This document shows, piece after piece, positions 19,024 to 31,003 of a stretch of 64,000 bases of DNA. Under the pieces are notes generated by a model that was not told the DNA's origin, ran no database searches, and saw nothing but the letters and a program-made list of their open reading frames with translations. The first letter of the stretch is position 1. The number at the start of each line of letters is the position of its first letter. Location of the stretch: NCBI GenBank assembly GCA_031310005.1, contig CM062379.1:372001-436000 (forward strand), in the 5' to 3' direction. Origin of the DNA: Dactylellina haptotyla. Lineage: Eukaryota > Ascomycota > Orbiliomycetes > Orbiliales > Orbiliaceae. Made by a program: the position numbers and the translations under genes.

Positions 19024-21159
19024 TCACCATGTTTCCTGTCTATATCTACCCTCGTTCTCCATACTTAATAGATAGGCTTCCGCATCATCCCTCGCCTTTC
19101 CTCCAACTTCCTCAAACACTTCAATCAGTGCTTCCCTCACCGCCTGTGGCATTCTGCCCGAGCTCCTATTCTTATCATTAGCACCAACTTATCAATGGCA
19201 TTCAATATAAGAATAGCATAACTCACCCGCAAACATAAACAAGTCCACCCAGCTCGCCCACCAGTTTCCAAATCTCCTCCTTCCCCTCTTTAATCAAGTG
19301 TTGCACATACCTCTTCTGCTCTTGATCCCTAGAAAACGCCGTCCGTATCTCAAACACCTCCTTCCCATATTTCTCCTCCAACAAGCCCCACTCCTCTCCG
19401 AAATAATAATCCGTTTCTCGCCCTCTACATCCGAAGAATAACAGGGTCTTTGCCGGTTTCAAATTACTAATCTCCCCGGTATCACCACCGCTCCTCCGCC
19501 GCTCAACTTCAACGAGCCGTTCCCACACCATAGCCCTCATCGGCGCAACGCCAGTTCCCGGTCCGACCATTACCACCGGCGTATGAGCTTTCACTTGCTT
19601 CACACCACCACCTCCTAACCCGCCTTTACTTATCGTCACAGATAACTTATCACCCGGTTGAAGCGTAGATAAATACCGCGTGCACATCCCCCTTCGGATC
19701 CGCTTTATCACCGTACGGTATTTAACTATCGCCACCAAAAGGTCGAGTTTATACCCCTTCTCACCATCAGATGTCACTTCTGCGGGTGTGTAGGGTGATA
19801 ATAGTAGCGGTGGGGTATATTGCTCCCTCGCGCTGGCGATACTAAACAGCCGCGCTTTAATCCTAGGTATCATTTCGATCAGGTACTCCAGCGGTATCTT
19901 GACCGAGTCGAACTCCTGGAGGACTTCGAGGATACTACGCCGCGGACGGGTGGTGTAGTCGAATAGTTCTTCGGCGTACTTTGGGTCCGTGAAGTCTACT
20001 AGTCTTTCTTTGTGGAACTCGTCGGTGGTGAATGCTGCGCAGAAGGTGAAGAAGCTGCGTGGGGGGATGGCGGTGACGTCGAGGTAGTATGTTAGCAGGG
20101 TGCGGAGGGTCGGGGCTTCGATTGATCGGGGGAAGGGGCTTGATGAGTGGTGGATTATGCGGAGGGGGTGATCCGGGTCGACAGAGAGATTGAGGACTTG
20201 GAGGGCTTCGTCAACGACTTCGGGTGGGTTTGCGCCGAGGATGCTGAGGGCGTCGCCGGGGGCGTGGGTTAGAGGTTGGGGTGAGGTGAAGGTGAAGAGA
20301 CGGACGTCTTGGAAGTGTGTCTGTGGAGTCAGACGTTCATTCTTGTTGACGGTGACTGTGACCGAGTTGGGCCCGCGATTTGCAGGCGCTGCTGAGATGT
20401 AGGAGGAGTCCGAATATGCTGTCTCGGTATCATCGAGCTCAATGGTGACTTTGGGAGGCAGGATTTGATGGCTAGGCATGGGTTCTACGCCTGCGGGGAG
20501 AGGTAGCAGCTCTAGGAGTTTCTCGGTGAGGCCCTCAATCCATGGTATCAATGCTCCATCTATGCTTTAAACATATCTTCAGCTAAATTCAACCCAAATT
20601 GGCATTCAGATTTCAATGCTCACCCATCCTCATGCTGCGCATCACCTTCACCTCTGATGTAGAACTCTGTACCCCCAAGCTGTAATATACGTTTATGGAG
20701 CTTCTTCACTGCCCAGTTGAATCTAGCGTGCCGACCTCGAAGGTAGGTTAGCCATCTGCACATTTTTTCTGAGTAGAGTGATACAATTGAGCTTACTTTG
20801 GATAAGTGCTATCGCCCAACCCAAAGGTCGTAAAGTTCATATTCTGCAAAAGTGTAGCGGGCAGTTTCTTCCGTAGCAAGAACCTCCAGAACTTGTGCAT
20901 GTTCTCCGGCATATCGCCCTGGCCGGTGGTGGGACACATGAAGATTGCCAGCGGAGTGGACAGCAGATGTTTCTATTCAGACATTTCAGTCATAGCACTT
21001 CAAAATAGATGATAAGCAACATACGGGTTCGAATAGGTCCATCTCTGCCAAATAGACATCAAAGTGCAGTCTTTGAAGCGTCCTGCCTAGCTCTTGTGCA
21101 TAGTCCTCAGTGGTGCCAGTTTCCGAGGCATACAGCACTGTAATCCTGCGGTCCTCCAT
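19024..21159 (-). CDS. TAH18: NADPH-dependent diflavin oxidoreductase 1 (TAH18/NDOR1)
   Basis: Five exons: 21159-21025, 20972-20797, 20755-20624, 20564-19227, 19165-19024; all phases agree and give 640 residues. It passes electrons from NADPH through FAD and FMN to Dre2 in cytosolic iron-sulfur cluster assembly. The flavodoxin domain (about 1-145) shows the FMN loop YASETGTTEDYAQEL, TTGQGDMPENMHKFW and GLGDSTYPK. The FAD domain has RLFSIAS (about 386-392) and GMCTRYL. The NADPH domain has GPGTGVAPMRA (about 482-492), FFGCRGRETDYYF, YVCGSSGRMPQAV and the C-terminal aromatic Trp in QETW. It is divergent from the cyclin gene across about 380 bases. Confidence 0.95.
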
Positions 21160-21543
21160 TGTTCCGGTTGTTTTTGACCTGTCTAAACTCTACAAGAGCT
21201 AGAGACAGTGTATTTTAATAGTCATATAAAAAGTACCCGATGACCTATCTCTGAGGAGGCTGCTTTGTCATGGCGAACGGTCTGGGCCTGGTCCTTGCTG
21301 GCGGTGTTTGTCCGGCGTCGGCTCGGGTGAGGTTGCAAAAGTGGAAAGGGAAAGTGGATTTGGATGCAGCCGAACGTCATAAACTTTTGAGCCTCAACCT
21401 CGCCCAAAACACCATCGCGTGCGCCAACCTCATCGCGAGTCCGCCATCGCGCTACTCCTTCACAACTTCATACGCAGGTTATAACGACAATTTTAAGGAG
21501 TTATATATAGGAGAACCAGCGTGTCTGGTCGAAAACGGCGGCA
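21160..21543. promoter_or_regulatory. Divergent promoter between TAH18 and the cyclin gene
   Basis: 384 bases separate the two start codons, so both promoters must share or abut here. A TATATATAG sequence lies near 21,503, close to the cyclin start. No other element is identified. Confidence 0.5.
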
Positions 21544-22575
21544 ATGGTGTCGATATTCTCATCGCCCCTCGCGACGCCCGCGCAACTGGCCACCTCCCCC
21601 TCGCAGCTGGCTGGCATGCCCGAACCACTGGAACAGAAGCTGCGTCTCGTCGCCTGTCGTCTGTTACAAGCTGCGGGTATTCTCATGGAGCTGTACGTCC
21701 TTCAATCCGTCTCATATATACCATAAATACGTATATTATACTAATCTCCGTGCAGCCCTCAGCCGACAATAGCAACCGCCATCGTCCTCCTTCAGCGCTA
21801 CTACCTCACCACCGCCCTCCAATCCTCCCCGCTACTCCCCACCTGCCTGGCATCCTTCTACCTCGCCTGCAAACTCACCGAACACGCCCAAAAACCCCGC
21901 GACCTAATCAACATCTTCAAGTACCTCCTCTCCCCCGCCAGCCCGCTGCACCCACCCCACATCCGCGACCCGAGCGCCAACGGCGTCAGCAAAATGCGCA
22001 GCAACAAACACCTCTACTACGTCTCAGAAGGGGACTACACCGCCATCCGCTCCCTCCTGCTAAGCACCGAAGCTAAAATCCTGCGTTCTCTCGGGTTCAA
22101 CACGACCGTTCAGCTCCCGTACACCCTGGCGTTCAATTACCTCCAATCCCTCGGCGTGCTAACCCACACCAGCGAACCACCACCGCAAGAACCCCCCGCA
22201 GAAAGACTATTCAGTCCGTTACAGAACGAAAAGCTGGTTGCCACGACGTTCGCGTACCTTACCGATCTGTTATCTTCGCCTTCGCAGGTATATTTAACGC
22301 ATCATCCGCACGAACTTGCCGTGGCGGGGATATACATGGCATCGAGAGATCATGGTATTAAATTACCAGGACGGTGGTGGGAGGTATGGGATGTTGAAAG
22401 GGAAACGCTGGGGTTCTTGATGGTGGTTATCAGGGCTGGGACGTATATTCCTGCAGCTGCAAAGGTGTGGATTGTCGAGGAGGGGAAATTCGAGGATACA
22501 GAGGACGGTGATGTCGTGGTGGCGATTGAGAGTGAGAGTGTCGAGAGAGAGCTGGAGAGGTTGAGGAATTTATGA
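21544..22575 (+). CDS. Cyclin L/K-type transcriptional cyclin
   Basis: Two exons, 21544-21692 and 21756-22575 (intron 21693-21755, GTACGT...GTGCAG), 322 residues. The first cyclin box is seen in EQKLRLVACRLLQAAGILMEL, PQPTIATAIVLLQRYYL, then LASFYLACKLTEHAQKPRDL. A second box follows with EAKILRSLGFNTTVQLPYTLAFNYLQSLG and ELAVAGIYMASRDHGIKLP. The spacing and the KPRDLINIFKYL segment resemble L-type cyclins, which pair with CDK11-like kinases in transcription and RNA processing; K/T-type is the alternative. The C-terminus is acidic and short, lacking the RS-rich tail of animal cyclin L. Confidence 0.85.
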
Positions 22576-22905
22576 TGAATGATATAGCATGAATAATTGG
22601 GATTTAATTGGCGTTACGGCATTAGCGATACCTTATTTTGACAACGAAACGAATAGATATATATATAGTTCAACGAATCTATGCGATTCAAATCGAAACA
22701 CCAGCTCTACTGATATAACTGTAAATAAAAAGTGATGCTTCTACCAATTTATTACGAGGCTACTTAAAGTAAAGCTCTGTCTAACATCAGAACGCCTGGT
22801 GATAATAGTAGCTTCAAAAAAGCCCAAAAACACCTATCGCAAGAAATAGATTATATCATCCCACCCCCCACCAACTTGAACAAAGCCATATCAAAAAGTT
22901 ATTTC
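22576..22905. other. Intergenic between convergent genes
   Basis: 330 AT-rich bases, likely the 3' UTRs of the cyclin and CSN6 genes; nothing else seen. Confidence 0.5.
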
Positions 22906-24467
22906 TTAAAAGCGCCTCCCGCCCATCCGTCCACTGACACCACCGTTCCTCAACAACCCGCCCAAAGTCCCCATCAACCCAGCTCTACCCCCCGCTCCAC
23001 CTCCGAAATTGTCATCACCGGTACTATCGTACCCGCCAAACTCCATCATACTCCCCGGCGGGCCACCACCGCCTCCCATCCCCTGTCCACGATCGCGGCC
23101 TCCTCTAGAGGCCTCCACGGCAGCAAACTTCCTACCTACTTCCTTGGAAATCTCAATACTCGAGGTTATAGAACCCAGCAGAGCGACGAGGTGCACATCG
23201 CTGAGTTCGGCGAGAGATTCAGAGGAGAGACTGGACGCTGCGGTGGCTGGTGGTTCGAGGAGTGGGAGGCGGTTGGTGAGTGATAAGAGGGATCGGAGGA
23301 GCGGGTGGTTGATTTTGGGGATTTGAGGCTGTTGGGAGTCGGTTTTCCCTGCTGTCGTGGAGTTGCCGGACTCGATGCTACGTAGGTAGGCGAGGAGGAG
23401 GGTCAGACGGGAGTGCAGCATTCGGACGGCGTTAGCCTTTGCTGTGAGGGTTGATAGCACTATTTATTCAAAACTATATCAGTATAAATGGTCCAAGGAG
23501 CATATGATGAATAATGTGCAACTTACGCTCTTGTGTTTGCGTCGGCAGAGCAATGCTCTCGAATGTGACTTCCTTCTCTTCCTTTGCAGCTGCTGCACTC
23601 GCTGATTCAGCGGCAGCCTTGCCTTTACCCTTGGTATCCTTCTTCTCGTCTTTACCTCCCGCACCTGAGCTCGCTTTCTCGTCTTTAGCTGCAGCCGCTG
23701 CAGCCGCAGATCCACCAGTTTCATCACCAGCGTTCAAACCTCCCTTTGCGACGTGATCCACACCAATCATCTCAGCTTCTCCGGTTTCAATAGTATACGA
23801 TAACTCTGTGAATTTCATCTTGAGAACTTTGTTTTCTTGGGTATCTCCCTCCTCTTCGTACACGGTTTCGTAGATGGTAAGCGGCAGCTTCCCGCCAGCG
23901 GAAGTCGACAGCGGCGACGGGTGGAGAGCGAGGAAAATGAGGGATTCATTGTGGGAAAGTAGTTGCGTTTGGATGTTAAGGTGGAACTGGCGCGGGAGGT
24001 GGTTCGGAGGCGCTGGGAGATATGTGAAGTGGCCGATGAAGTCGAGCGTTGGGTGGACATCCTTGACTGTCGTACAGCAGACATTATTAGCCAAATCTCC
24101 ATCCAAGCCCATAAAAACGAATATATACATATATAAAATGTGTAAAAGATAAATACGTACACTGCTTGAGCTTCTGAACGAACCACGCCTCGTCGACACG
24201 TACGTTCTCTTCGCCGTCGGTCTCCATCTTGCCGTCCTCGACGGGAACATCGATAAGCTTGAGCTCGTACGCGTGTTCTATGGAGATCTCACGACCGTTC
24301 TGTGAGCCGAGCAAGGCACCCACGATGGGGCCCTTCATGTTACGCAGGGTATGGCGCGAGACATAGTCGGAGATTGTGAGGAGGGCGAGCGGGTGCAGCG
24401 AGATCTTGAGGCCCGAGGTGGAGGGGTGGGAGGATATGAGGGGGTGTGGGGGTTTGGCGACTGTCAT
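22906..24467 (-). CDS. csnF: COP9 signalosome subunit 6 (MPN- protein)
   Basis: Three exons: 24467-24161, 24066-23527, 23459-22906 (introns 24160-24067 and 23526-23460), 466 residues. It is a non-catalytic MPN-domain subunit of the COP9 signalosome, which removes Nedd8 from cullins. The MPN domain starts at about residue 20: ISLHPLALLTISDYVSRHTLR, GPIVGALLGSQNGREISIEHAYEL, then HPTLDFIGHFTYLPAPPNHLP. The JAMM zinc motif is absent, as expected for CSN6. Residues about 220-265 are an Ala/Lys/Glu/Gly low-complexity insert, and the C-terminal 60 residues are Gly-rich. The helical part with SSIEISKEVGRKFAAVEA near the end fits the CSN6 C-terminal helix. eIF3f/Rpn8 are related alternatives but fit less well. 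Confidence 0.88.
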
Positions 24468-24844
24468 GGCGAACAGCTCGGACTCTGCTAGGAAACGATG
24501 TCTCTGGTAGTAACCTCCTCTCCAGTGACGATATTATTACGGTATATCAAGTAGACTCCTCGAGAGATGCAGTCAAGAAGCTGGTGATAGTGTGAAGTTT
24601 GGCGGATGTTGGAGAGGTGCAGCGTGGAGAGTGTTGGGGTGACTTGCTGCTATGACTTGCTCGATAGCTTGCGCTTTTGGAGTGCCCAACGCCACACCAA
24701 CCCGCATCTACAACGCCACACTTAAGTTCTCAGAACTACACCGAGCTATTAAAAAGGCAAAAGCTGGTATCGAAACATGAAGACTCGTTCCTGAGGTATC
24801 CTTATATGTACACACGTACGCCCATTCGCCTGCCGGTTCTACAT
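24468..24844. other. Intergenic
   Basis: 377 bases holding the CSN6 promoter and the Arf-GAP 3' end, both on the minus strand; no further feature seen. Confidence 0.45.
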
Positions 24845-26302
24845 CTACCACTCCTCGCCCCAATCGTCGCTCTTCCGTCCGCTGCCTCCCCCGGACTTCT
24901 TGATCCCGCTGGTTCCAATGGCGCTATTCTTCGCCGGCTTGTCGTCCCAATCCTCGTCTCCAAACGAATCCCAAAAGTCCTTCTTCTCCGGCTGAACCGG
25001 TGCGTACTGGCCGCGGGTCTGTTGGTCTATCATTCTGTTGAAGGAGTCCGCGCCTGTTTTCGCGGTAGATGCAATCGTACTGCCTGCTGCCAATGCCGTC
25101 CGCTGGACATTGCTTGTGATTTCTGCTTCCGCAATCTGTACAAATATCACGATTTAATCAGCCGTAAATTCTTGATAGACCTTCCGTTGAGTAAAATTTG
25201 AACGCACCATCTTCGCTGTAGGCTGCACGAATCCCTCGTTGACCTGCTTCGCACCCTTCGCGACAGTGCTAGCAAAGAACCCCCATCCCTTCGTCAATGC
25301 CGCCACAGGATCCTTGGTAACATCATCCCACCCGCCGATGCCATCATCCGCCGGCTGCACAAACGGTGTACTCCCGAACCCGCCATACTTCCCACCCTGA
25401 CTGGGCGGCAGATCTTCCGGTCTATTCGCGTTCTGGGCGCCCATCCTCTCGAAATACGCTTCATTCTTCTGCCTCTGCGTCGAAACAGCAGGACTAGATG
25501 ACCTCGGCGTCCCGCTCGCGCTATTCACACCACTGCCCAATCCACCGGTACCCGTCCTCTTCACGCTCTTGACCGCAGCTGGAGTCGCCGCCGCCCGCGG
25601 CTTGGGACCACTCCACTCGGTACCTTCTACCATGCAGGTCAATTTCTCCTTGTAGTCCTCCGCGAAGGGGGCGGCGTATCTTTCGGCGACGGACATGTCC
25701 GAGGAGTATTCCGGGCAGCTTTCAAAGTATTCTTTCAGAGCGTTGTTGCCACCTTGGGTCATTCGTTGGATCTCGGAGGTTTTGAACTGGTCCATGGTTA
25801 TCGAACGGACGAAGGAGATGTGAACACCGAGACCGCTGTTAATGTTATCAAATACAATATTAGCCAGTGTGTATAGATATGAGAATCGCGGTTGTAGGGA
25901 CTAGGCGTACCGGTGAACACCAGCGCAGTTGAGACATAGGAAGATTCCAAATTTCGGTGATGCCTGGTTCGTGGTACATAGCTATCAGTTAGCTTATCTC
26001 TTCATTGCCGTTCTTTTGTGACTTTTGCCGTGAATGATAGATTGGTATGGAGGAAGGCGAGGAGGATCGTATCGCACCCATTGAGGACTCGGCGACTCGC
26101 AATCGACGCAGATATTATTCCCAGGTCTCTTCTGGAGCTCGAGAAGCTGTTATCGTGGAATTGTATGTTAGTGGCCACTTGTACTATATACCATCAGGGG
26201 AGCCGCTGAATAAAAGCTCAGAAGTGGAAACAAGCTTTTTCGTAGATCAAGTACCTTGCGTCTAGTCTCAGGGTCCACTTCCCACATTCCAGAGGAAGCC
26301 AT
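24845..26302 (-). CDS. ADP-ribosylation factor GTPase-activating protein (Gcs1/ArfGAP1 type)
   Basis: Five exons: 26302-26255, 26146-26078, 25963-25911, 25835-25208, 25135-24845; phases agree, 362 residues. The N-terminal zinc finger is Cys29-x2-Cys32-x16-Cys49-x2-Cys52, followed by AGVHR with the catalytic Arg57, then GLGVHISFVRSITMDQFK. It stimulates GTP hydrolysis by Arf1 on Golgi and endosomal membranes. The C-terminal half is disordered with Pro/Ser/Thr, then Trp-containing amphipathic segments (ALTKGWGFFASTVAKGAKQVNEGFVQP, split by an intron from the tail) that resemble curvature-sensing ALPS regions. The chain ends in DDWGEEW. The three small 5' exons were placed from the zinc-finger spacing. 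Confidence 0.93.
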
Positions 26303-26747
26303 GGCGGGCGATAGGTAGATATGAAGCTCAGGGGTTCACAGGAGGTAGCTGAGGGTGTCCGAAGTTCGCGAACTGGTGGTATCTGCGTGAGGTAGAAAGA
26401 GAGGGAAGGTCAGAAGGTCGAGCGGGAGCAGGGATGTGCCCACAGCAGCGGAGAGGCCAAGCTTGTCTTGGTCGCGTGGAATTGCTACTTCCAAACCCAA
26501 CACATTTTGCCCTTCGACGACATGTAGTCTTTCAACGACCTGCGGCGTATATAGAATCTGCGTCATCCACCTAGCCGGCGAGTCGCCCAGGTCGTATAGT
26601 CTCGGTTGACGCTTCGGACCGAGACTAACATGGATCGTGAGACAAGCTTGATGTATATATATAAAATATTGCGATAGTATTGTCCCATCAAGACCCTGAA
26701 GAATATACTTAAAAGTCAAACATTATATCTGTCTTATTTCAATCAAA
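26303..26747. other. Intergenic
   Basis: About 445 bases between two minus-strand genes: Arf-GAP promoter and the 3' flank of the NLR gene. An open frame at 26336-26719 on the minus strand has no family likeness. Confidence 0.45.
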
Positions 26748-29700
26748 TTAATTTATCTCGAGCTCAAGTTCTTTGTAGATCATTTCTAACAGTCCTGCAT
26801 ACTCTTCATTCCTATGGAGCTCACTACTTAACCCTTTAATTTCCGCAACTCTTTGCTTGATTCCTTCAGCTTTTTCAGATTTTCCTTGCTCTGTATAAGC
26901 ATGAAAAAGGGCTCGCATGCAAATCGGCGCAGCTACGGATTGAACACCTAACTTCCTTTGAATTGGCTCCCACAATTGTTCGCCAAGTTTCTCTGCCTCT
27001 ACCCACCTCTCTTGTATACAATATTCTGTCAGCAATCCACCCATAGCATTTATTATGTGTGGATATTTGTGGGTAAATATCTCTCCCCGCAGAATTCTCA
27101 TAAGCACGCCAGAAAGTTCCTCGATCTTCTTCCAATCTTTCTGCTTGTAATAGCATCCTGCTAGATAGTTCACCACTTTGATGGTATCTGGGTTTTCAGT
27201 ACCAATTTCCTTAAGCAGAGTGCGCATTATTCTTTCAAACAAGCTTTCTGCCTCCCGCCATCTTCTATGCTTGCAGTAGAAGACTGCTAATCTGTTCATA
27301 TCGTCAAGGGTATCCGAATGCTCATTACCTAAACTTTTCCGCTTATGTTCTATTACCGCTTTATAGAGGTCCTCTGCTTCTTTCAACCTCCCTTGTGCAT
27401 TATATATCTTTGCTAAATTGCGTTTGTAGCTATCAGCAAAAAGATAGTTGGCGCTTGACACCATCTGCTTTGTTTTTACCGCCTCCACCAAAATTTCCTC
27501 CGCCTCGTTTAGTCTCCCTTGAAAATAGTAGGAACCAGCTAGTAGCCGTATCACACAAAATGTCTTGTCGTGATTGCACCCAAATTTCTTCTCCACTATT
27601 CTCAATAGACTTATCAGAAGCTTCTCTGATTTCTGTGGCATATTTATTTTTTGGTATATTACTGCCAATTGATGCATACTACTCATTAATATCGGGTCAT
27701 CGTCACTCAAGACCCTCTGTTGAATGCTCAACATATTCGTCTGAAGTTCTTCTGCTTCCCTCTTCTTGTCATTATGAAGGAGTGTTAAATTGAGTTTACC
27801 AAAATTTATCTCCTTTATAAAACTATTCTGTAGGAGAAACTCGATATTTGCAAGCTGATCTCTTTGATAAGCCCGCTCAGAAAATGAATCCCTGGTTTTC
27901 ATCGATGCAGCAAGTACCTCCAGAGCAGAGCCGTAATAGGATATTCTCTCACTATCTGACAGTTTGTCACGGATGTAGCCATGAATAAGCCGGTGAATTG
28001 AATATTGCTGTTGCCGAGGATCGATATTTATAAGCGAGAAGGATGCGATTTCCTGGATGCTATCGTTAAACTTCGGTAAATCGAATGTTCCTTTAGATGT
28101 CCATAGTTTTATCATTTCATTTCTGGTTTTGTCAAAGATATGATATATTTCCTTGCCCTTCTTATCTTTAGGTCGCACAGAAAGAAAATATTTCAGAACT
28201 TTTTTCCCTAAATCTTTCCTTCGCTGCTCGACTGCACCGATGCCAATGAAAACCCTTTGAGATATCGCTTTATAATGGAAACCCGCGCATAGCCTTAATA
28301 ATAGTTCTGCGCCTGGATTTAACTTTTCGAATGAGAGATCCCATGTTGTGTAGACAGAAGCCTTGTAGTCGTCTATAGACTGTATATCTCGCCTTCGCAT
28401 TAGGTCATTCCTATGCTTTGTGAATATATCGAGGTATCCACTTATCGAGCAGGCACCACTTTGGATATAGGAGCCAGCCTGTACAATGGCCAAAGCGAGG
28501 TATCCGAGAGTGTTGCAAATGTCATCTGCTTGTTTTCTTGCATCGGCGTCGTCTTCATCTTCTCTAGCCACCTTAAGTAATAGGTCTATCGCATCTTTAT
28601 TCTGAAGCTCTGATATGTTAAGGTGTGTTGATACGGCGTAGTTTTTGCATTTTGGGTTCCTTGTGGTAATAAATATGTCGCCGTGTTTACATCTAGGGAA
28701 GTAAGGTCTCAGATCGAGGTTTGTATCGTCAGCGTTATCGAAGAACAGGAGCCAATCTGAGCATTGCGCGAGAAGATTCAACGCTTGATCCATGGATGAA
28801 GTTTTGCTGGAAACCTGGCTGGTGATTTTGAGAAAGGATGCTTCAAGTTTTTCTTTATTAGTCGCATCGACAGATAGAACCATTCTGAATCTTTTATATA
28901 AATCAATTAGCTAACTATAAGTTTATAAGAATCAGGTACAGTCGTAGTGGAACTTACTTGTTGGAATGAAGATCTATGAACTTGAGGGCAAGCTGCGTTT
29001 TACCCGCTCCTCCTGGACCCCATACGACCACAACCCGCTGTTTTACTTCTCTCGGTTCCGATGAAATTTCAAAATAGTCGTTTATTTTGTCTAAATCGTC
29101 TTCTCTTCCAGTAAATATTCCAGTTGGAAGGGCGGCAGTTATGTTTGGCGTGTTTTTAGCTTGCACGGAAGTGTTTGCAATATTTGCCCCTTCTTTGGAG
29201 GTAAGCTTGTGTCTATTCTGATATAATTGGAGGCTAATGACAAGCTACATACTTGATTCGTCGGCTGGAATTGCAGCCTGTCGCTCAATTAAAGCCTTCA
29301 CCGCCCGGTTTATCTTTTCACTAGTTGCGAACTTGCGGGTATATTCCAGTGTATGGGTGTGTACTGTACTCAATTTATCCCACTCGCCAAGTTTAATGTC
29401 CTGCAATCCTTGATCCACGCTAAATCTAAAGTAGACATCTTTGTTATTCTTAAATCGCTTCTCGATCTCTTCGGCTGTACCCTCACAGTCTGTAGAGATA
29501 CGCTTCAGCGCTTTCAAGACAGCTATCGGAACAACATTTTGAAATATCGATACTTCCGGTATGCTGATGGTCCCTGGATTGCCGGTACCGATACTGACGA
29601 TACAAGAAATGGGGTAATCGGCTCCGAAGAAGCGCTCCGCTTCATCTAGCAGCTGTTTCGTGGGATTGTTGCACCCTACGCCAGCATCGATAAACTCTTC

Positions 29701-30507
29701 TTTCAAACTGCCACTGCCAATGAAAGCGCGTTTGAAGAATGTCGGAGCCGCAGAGGTTGCCCGTGCCGCTTGCCAGATTGGAATATTTGGAGAAGCTTCC
29801 TCTCTTGTCTCATAGGTACGAAATAGTCGCGGATTACCGATATTGACTGCGGGCTGGGCGCATACAAAACTATATAAAAGTCAGTCACCAAATTTTATGC
29901 ATCTAATACCTAGTTTGAGATATTCTGAAAGGGTAACAAACGCATTGCAGCCCAAAATATCAGTACCAGAAGCCTGTATGAGGGCATCTTCAGTCCCGGT
30001 GAACTCTTTCACAACCTTCTTTACGGCAGCCTCGAGTTTTGTCGCCTTAAACCGTCCATCTTGCGTCCAGAGTTTTGTCTCCGCAAAGACTTCTTCCGAC
30101 AATGTTTCGTATTTCGTAATTGTTTCGTCGACAGTCATCCCCATTCGGCCGAGCATAAGCGCAATGATACTAAGGGTGATATGAATATTCATTATTAACT
30201 GAAGAAAAATAAAATTATTATATAGATCATACCCTCCTGTACTTGTGCCGCCAATGAGATCGAAGTATTCGCATGGTCGAGGTATATCCGCAAGTTTACA
30301 GTCAATCTTAACCCGTTGTAGTATTTCTTTCAGAATTACTAGTTCTGAAAGACCGCGAATGCCGCCGCCGTCTAAAAATTATAGGTCAGCGCTGCTTCAT
30401 TCGTTTCATGCTGCCATTTCGTTGAGAGTACCAAGAGATAGCAGTCGCAGCGGCTTCCTCTTGGGAGCCGCAGATGCCTCCGCTGAAGATCCTGATACAG
30501 ATTCCAT
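26748..30507 (-). CDS. Fungal NLR: patatin-like phospholipase + NB-ARC + TPR
   Basis: Six exons: 30507-30432, 30371-30233, 30169-29942, 29869-29253, 29192-28958, 28884-26748; every junction keeps phase, giving 1143 residues. Residues about 20-300 are a patatin lipase: oxyanion motif DGGGIRGLS (26-34), nucleophile elbow GGTSTGG (Ser69) and catalytic Asp209 in FIDAG. The NB-ARC domain has the P-loop WGPGGAGKTQLAL (about 412-419), Walker B DWLLFFDNADD (about 475-485) and FITTRNP. From about 800 the chain is TPR-like (SADYIFQGRLNEAEEIL-type helices, NAQGRLKEAEDLYKAVIEHK). By family knowledge such proteins trigger heterokaryon incompatibility or immune-like cell death through lipid hydrolysis on activation. 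All catalytic residues are present, so it looks intact. Confidence 0.93.
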
Positions 30508-31003
30508 CTTAGAACCCGCAGGCTAGATTAAATATACGGCAAAAAATGCTAGGTATATGGACAAGTAATATCGAACGGATTTAGCAGATTAGTCAGAGAG
30601 GGCGATGAATAAGGGGCGGGCGGGGTTTCATCACTGTTCTCTACACTTGTGTATATATCTCATCAGCCTTGTTTTCGCAGTCCTTCCTCAGCCCACAACT
30701 CAGGAAGGATTTTGTATGCAGGTATGTGGTGGCGCTACGAAGTCCAATCATAGCCGTCTATTTTCTTGAACGACTTCTCGACTAGAGTTTATAACGTGCA
30801 CTGTAATCCTATGAGATACTCGAGTGCAAGCTAGTACAGAAAACATTCACTTATTATAAGATATTTGCTAATTCTGTAGACATATAGCCTTAGATCTATT
30901 AATATACACGGAGCGATATCCAAAATCAGGAGATAAAAGTAAAGGCATCACTAATATTCTCACAAACAGGATACTCTCAGCAATGGGTTTACTTGAGCAA
31001 TAT
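30508..31003. other. Intergenic
   Basis: About 500 bases between two minus-strand genes: NLR promoter with a GTGTATATATC element near 30,650, then the 3' flank of the reductase gene. Confidence 0.45.
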
